A DNA stretch of 64,000 bases from Thinopyrum elongatum (lineage: Eukaryota > Streptophyta > Magnoliopsida > Poales > Poaceae). The position numbers were made by a program, and so were the translations under genes. The stretch spans positions 277,150,904 through 277,214,903 of the forward strand of contig CM022303.1 in assembly GCA_011799875.1 (NCBI GenBank), in the 5' to 3' direction. The notes under the pieces were generated by a model. The model did not search any database, had not been told where the DNA came from, and saw only the letters and a list, made by a program, of their open reading frames with translations. How positions within the stretch are numbered: position 1 is the stretch's first letter; each line of letters begins with the position of its first letter. Positions 61,527 to 64,000 of the stretch are shown one piece after another.

Positions 61527-61876
61527 ATGAGTGAGTTTGGCATGGCAGAAACAGATGATGGACTAACTCCTAAAATTGGAGGATCTGGCAATCTGGATGC
61601 TAAAACTTTTGTTTTGGGGCAAGGGAATGTTATGGGAAAAGAACATATCCAGGAATTTTTCAATTATGTTGGAAATTTGACTCTTGATGATGCTCCTATA
61701 CTTAAAAGAACTAAATCTTATGCGGAAGCTATTTCAGCACTAGTTCTGAAACTTGAAAATAGATTTATTCGTACTCACCCTACCTTGCCAAGATTGTTTT
61801 ATGAGCTACCATCTATAAAAGTTCCTAAAGCTAAAAAGATAGCTACCCAAGTTCTTGTGAATGAATTTGATCACAT
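61527..61876 (+). pseudogene. gag N-terminus, cut by CACTA insertion
   Basis: ATG at 61527 (MSEFGMAETDDGLTPKIGG) is preferred to earlier in-frame starts because it follows the leader and the sequence turns acidic and coding-like. Residues include NLDAKTFVLGQGN and LKRTKSYAEAISALVLKLEN, consistent with the gag N-terminus of Athila-type elements. The frame runs into the CACTA terminus after VNEFDHI, so the apparent C-terminus (TTKKRRIRD...) is transposon sequence. Confidence 0.7.
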
Positions 61877-64000
61877 CACTACAAAAAAAAGACGCATCCG
61901 TGACATTTTTGCCCGAACAAAAACTTTTTCTGTCATGCTTATGACACTTCTATGATGATAATTGTGACAAAACCACGTATCATCATAGATGTGGTGGGCT
62001 CCTATTTCTATGACCAAAAATCATGACAGAAAATGGGCTTTTCGTCCTGGGCGGGCCGGGGACACACCTGCATGACTTTCTTTGGGCCGTCCATGACGGA
62101 AAAAATTGTGGTAGAAGCGAGGGCGAGGAAAATTTCGGGGAGCTCCCGGTTACGGTGGGTGGTCGGGGCCGAGCGATGCACGGAGGTTTGCACGTTTCTC
62201 TTGTAGACGTACGTACGCGCGCATGTGCGAGGTGTTGGGCTCTAACTGAACCCGAGCGGGGCGTTCGCTTACTGAACTCGAGAGATCGATCCCTTGGCTG
62301 TTAACTGAACCCGAGCGATTCATTCGCTGCTGACTGAACCCAAGCGATTCCTTCGCTCCTGCTGTGCTGCTAACTGAACCCGAGCGATCGATCACTGCTG
62401 CTGCTTACTGAAGCAGATCGAGCCCTCATGCGAGACGTAGCCAGCCGGTGTTGGGTTGCCTCTCAATGAACAGTGACCATGGCTACCGTGCGCGTGGTAC
62501 GTAGAACGAGTCGAGACGTGGTGAGTCGAGCCGGTTGGTTGGCTGTGGATGAACAGTTCCCGGTGGGGGTTGGATGAACATGACCCCATGGTAGTAGGCC
62601 GTTGCCGCTGGATGAACAGGACCCCGAGGAGGCCACCACACCCCAGCCGGTTGGGGGTGGATAAACAGGACCGCGTGGAGGCTCTATGAATAGTAGCCGA
62701 TGGAGGCTGGATGAACAGTAGCTGGTGGAGGCTGGAGGAAGTCGACGGTGGATGAACAGTAGCCCGTGGAGGCTAGAGCGAGGCAGTAGACAATGGATGA
62801 ACAGGACCCTGTTTTGACCGTAGGCACTCCAACAAAAGTCCATTTCCTTTGTTTTGTGGTACGCCACACCCCTCCCGATCAACAGGACCCCGTTTCGACC
62901 GTAGGCACTCAAACAGAAGTCTGTTTCCTCCATTTTGCGGTACGCCAGACCCTTCCCGATGAACAGGACCCCGTTTCGACCGTACACAGTCGAACAGAAG
63001 GCCGTTTCCTCCATTCTGTGGTACGCCGGACCTCGTTTCGGCTGTTTCGTCCAAGCCGGTTGGCTCCCAATGAACACGACGCATTCCATTGCCTTCTGAT
63101 GAACATGACGCAGTTTCTCCGTTCCAACCCAGCCGGTTGGCTTCCGATGAACAGGGCGCCATTGCTGCTGTCCGTTGCCTCTCCATGTACACGTGCCCTG
63201 GCCGTACGCATGTGCGAGTAGCTAGGCGTTCGAAACCCCGCCCGTATATATGTATGTGGCCATATTTTTTGGCATGTGGATGTACGTACGTGTACACGGT
63301 TTAGAAGGGACTGTCTAAACTGCTATGTCGGGGGCTCTACTATTACATGTGCCGCTGCTTGCTCGACCAAGGTTCATCGTTGCAGAAAGATCGATCGACC
63401 AGTATGTACGTACACGTTCACGACCAGATAGAAAACGCTACGTACGCTTCGACCGGGTGGGTCCCAGCTATCGGGGAGGATAAGGACGCACTTCCTTGCG
63501 TGCGAAGATATAGCTGGTGGGTCCCAGCTGTCAGGGGGAAGAATCATTTTTTTGCCTGTAATATGGACGCACTTCCTTGCGTGCGAAGATGTAACTGGTG
63601 GGTCCATCTGTCAGCCTCACCTCGTAGAGTCCTCTTCCAATGGCTGTCGTTCGTTGACCACGTTGACCACGCTGCATGGACAGCACCCAGGCGGTGGACG
63701 ACGGCGAGGCCTAGGAAGGGAACGACGCGAAGCCAGGGAAGACGAGGCAGGTGGATGCCCACGCGGAGGGGAGTATGAGGGTTCACTGGTTCGGCTGCGG
63801 TGTGAGGCTGCCATTGCCGGAGAATAACAGGAGGTGCTGTTGAGTAAGGAATGGCCTGGACGGCGATGGGAGTAGGGTGGGCCGGTGAGTCCTGCGCGGC
63901 AGCACAGCCGGCCACGGGAGGCGGTACCGTCGGCGGTGGTTTGGGCGGCTGAAGCAAGAATATCTGAGATTGAAGAAGCACGACATCCGTTGGATGGACA
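61877..64000. mobile_element. CACTA DNA transposon, terminal part (starts at 61877)
   Basis: Starts CACTACAAAAAAAAGACGC and runs out of the window. It is the inverted counterpart of 1-1979, including CTGAACCCGAGCGAT repeats (62246-62385), the GAACAGGACCCCG block (62570-63070) and a GC-rich stretch near 63880-63960 that matches the first 100 bases of the window inverted. No transposase frame. Inserted in gag after CAT. Confidence 0.82.
62540..63070. repeat. Subterminal repeat block of right CACTA element
   Basis: Inverted counterpart of 754-1480. Units with GATGAACAGGACCCC, TTTCGACCGTAGGCACTC and GTTTCCTCCATTTTGCGGTACGCC occur three times, preceded by GGAGGCTGGATGAACAGTAG units. Confidence 0.65.

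Larger units (their letters stand above)
59768..61876 (+). mobile_element. 5' part of plus-strand Gypsy element (LTR, PBS, gag start)
   Basis: LTR 59768-61318, primer site 61330-61347, leader, and gag from about 61527, interrupted by CACTA at 61877. The remainder lies beyond the window. The left flank GCTTC (59763-59767) would be the target duplication. Confidence 0.8.

Noticed and set aside
1..64000. tRNA, rRNA, CRISPR or bacterial-type operons
   Set aside because: None seen. tRNA-like matches are only the 12-18-bp primer binding sites of retroelements.

Overview
This window looks like intergenic DNA from a large, repeat-rich grass genome, most likely a Triticeae cereal such as wheat, barley or Aegilops. 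The LTR starts and ends (TGATACGTCTCCAACG..., ...GTAGTAGACATCA), the CACTA termini and the nested layout fit that group. Species and element family names are from memory and were not checked. I see no ordinary host gene, tRNA, rRNA or CRISPR. Nearly all 64 kb is transposable-element DNA, much of it inside other elements, and most long open frames are gag, pol or accessory genes of those elements.

Left third. Positions 1-1979 are one end of a CACTA element. From 1980 to 25837 lies a decayed copia-like element on the minus strand: an accessory ORF (2057-3355), gag with a CCHC knuckle, tRNA-Met-type primer sites, and a tandem LTR / internal / LTR / internal arrangement (18579-25837). A complete 13.3-kb Tat-like Gypsy element is inserted in it (3912-17186; target duplication ACCTG). 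Its gag-pol is on the minus strand and a spliced antisense gene is on the plus strand (5153-9112).

Middle. An older plus-strand Tat-like Gypsy element is split into 25838-26436, 55567-57394 and 58842-59092. The first gap holds a 29-kb Athila-like Gypsy element (26437-55561; duplication CCCAC). That element's left LTR is itself split by a second element (26973-44181; duplication TCACT). The second element carries a CACTA fragment with a plant-transposase-like exon (27199-28253) in its left LTR. In its right LTR lie a truncated chromovirus (31591-36565) and a CACTA remnant (36565-43315). The CACTA remnant holds a triplicated exon-like cassette, a small basic-protein ORF, a 505-bp tandem array and a four-exon gene. 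The second gap of the old element is a solo LTR (57395-58836; duplication GCCAC).

Right end. A minus-strand gag/PBS/LTR fragment (59093-59767) is interrupted by a plus-strand LTR element of the same family (59768-61876). That element's gag is cut by a second CACTA end (61877-64000), which is an inverted copy of the left one.

Relative order follows from the nesting. The old Gypsy element and the copia-like DNA came first, then the Athila-like and Tat elements, then the TGATACGTC element, then the CACTA, then the chromovirus. Almost all polymerase frames are broken by isolated stop codons, so nothing here is clearly autonomous. The least expected structure is in the Tat element (antisense spliced gene, perfect palindromes, a recurring CTTGCCGG/CCGGCAAG word), the copia-like LTRs (about 12 copies of a TCGGTGGGACCGA half-palindrome) and the cargo of the internal CACTA element.
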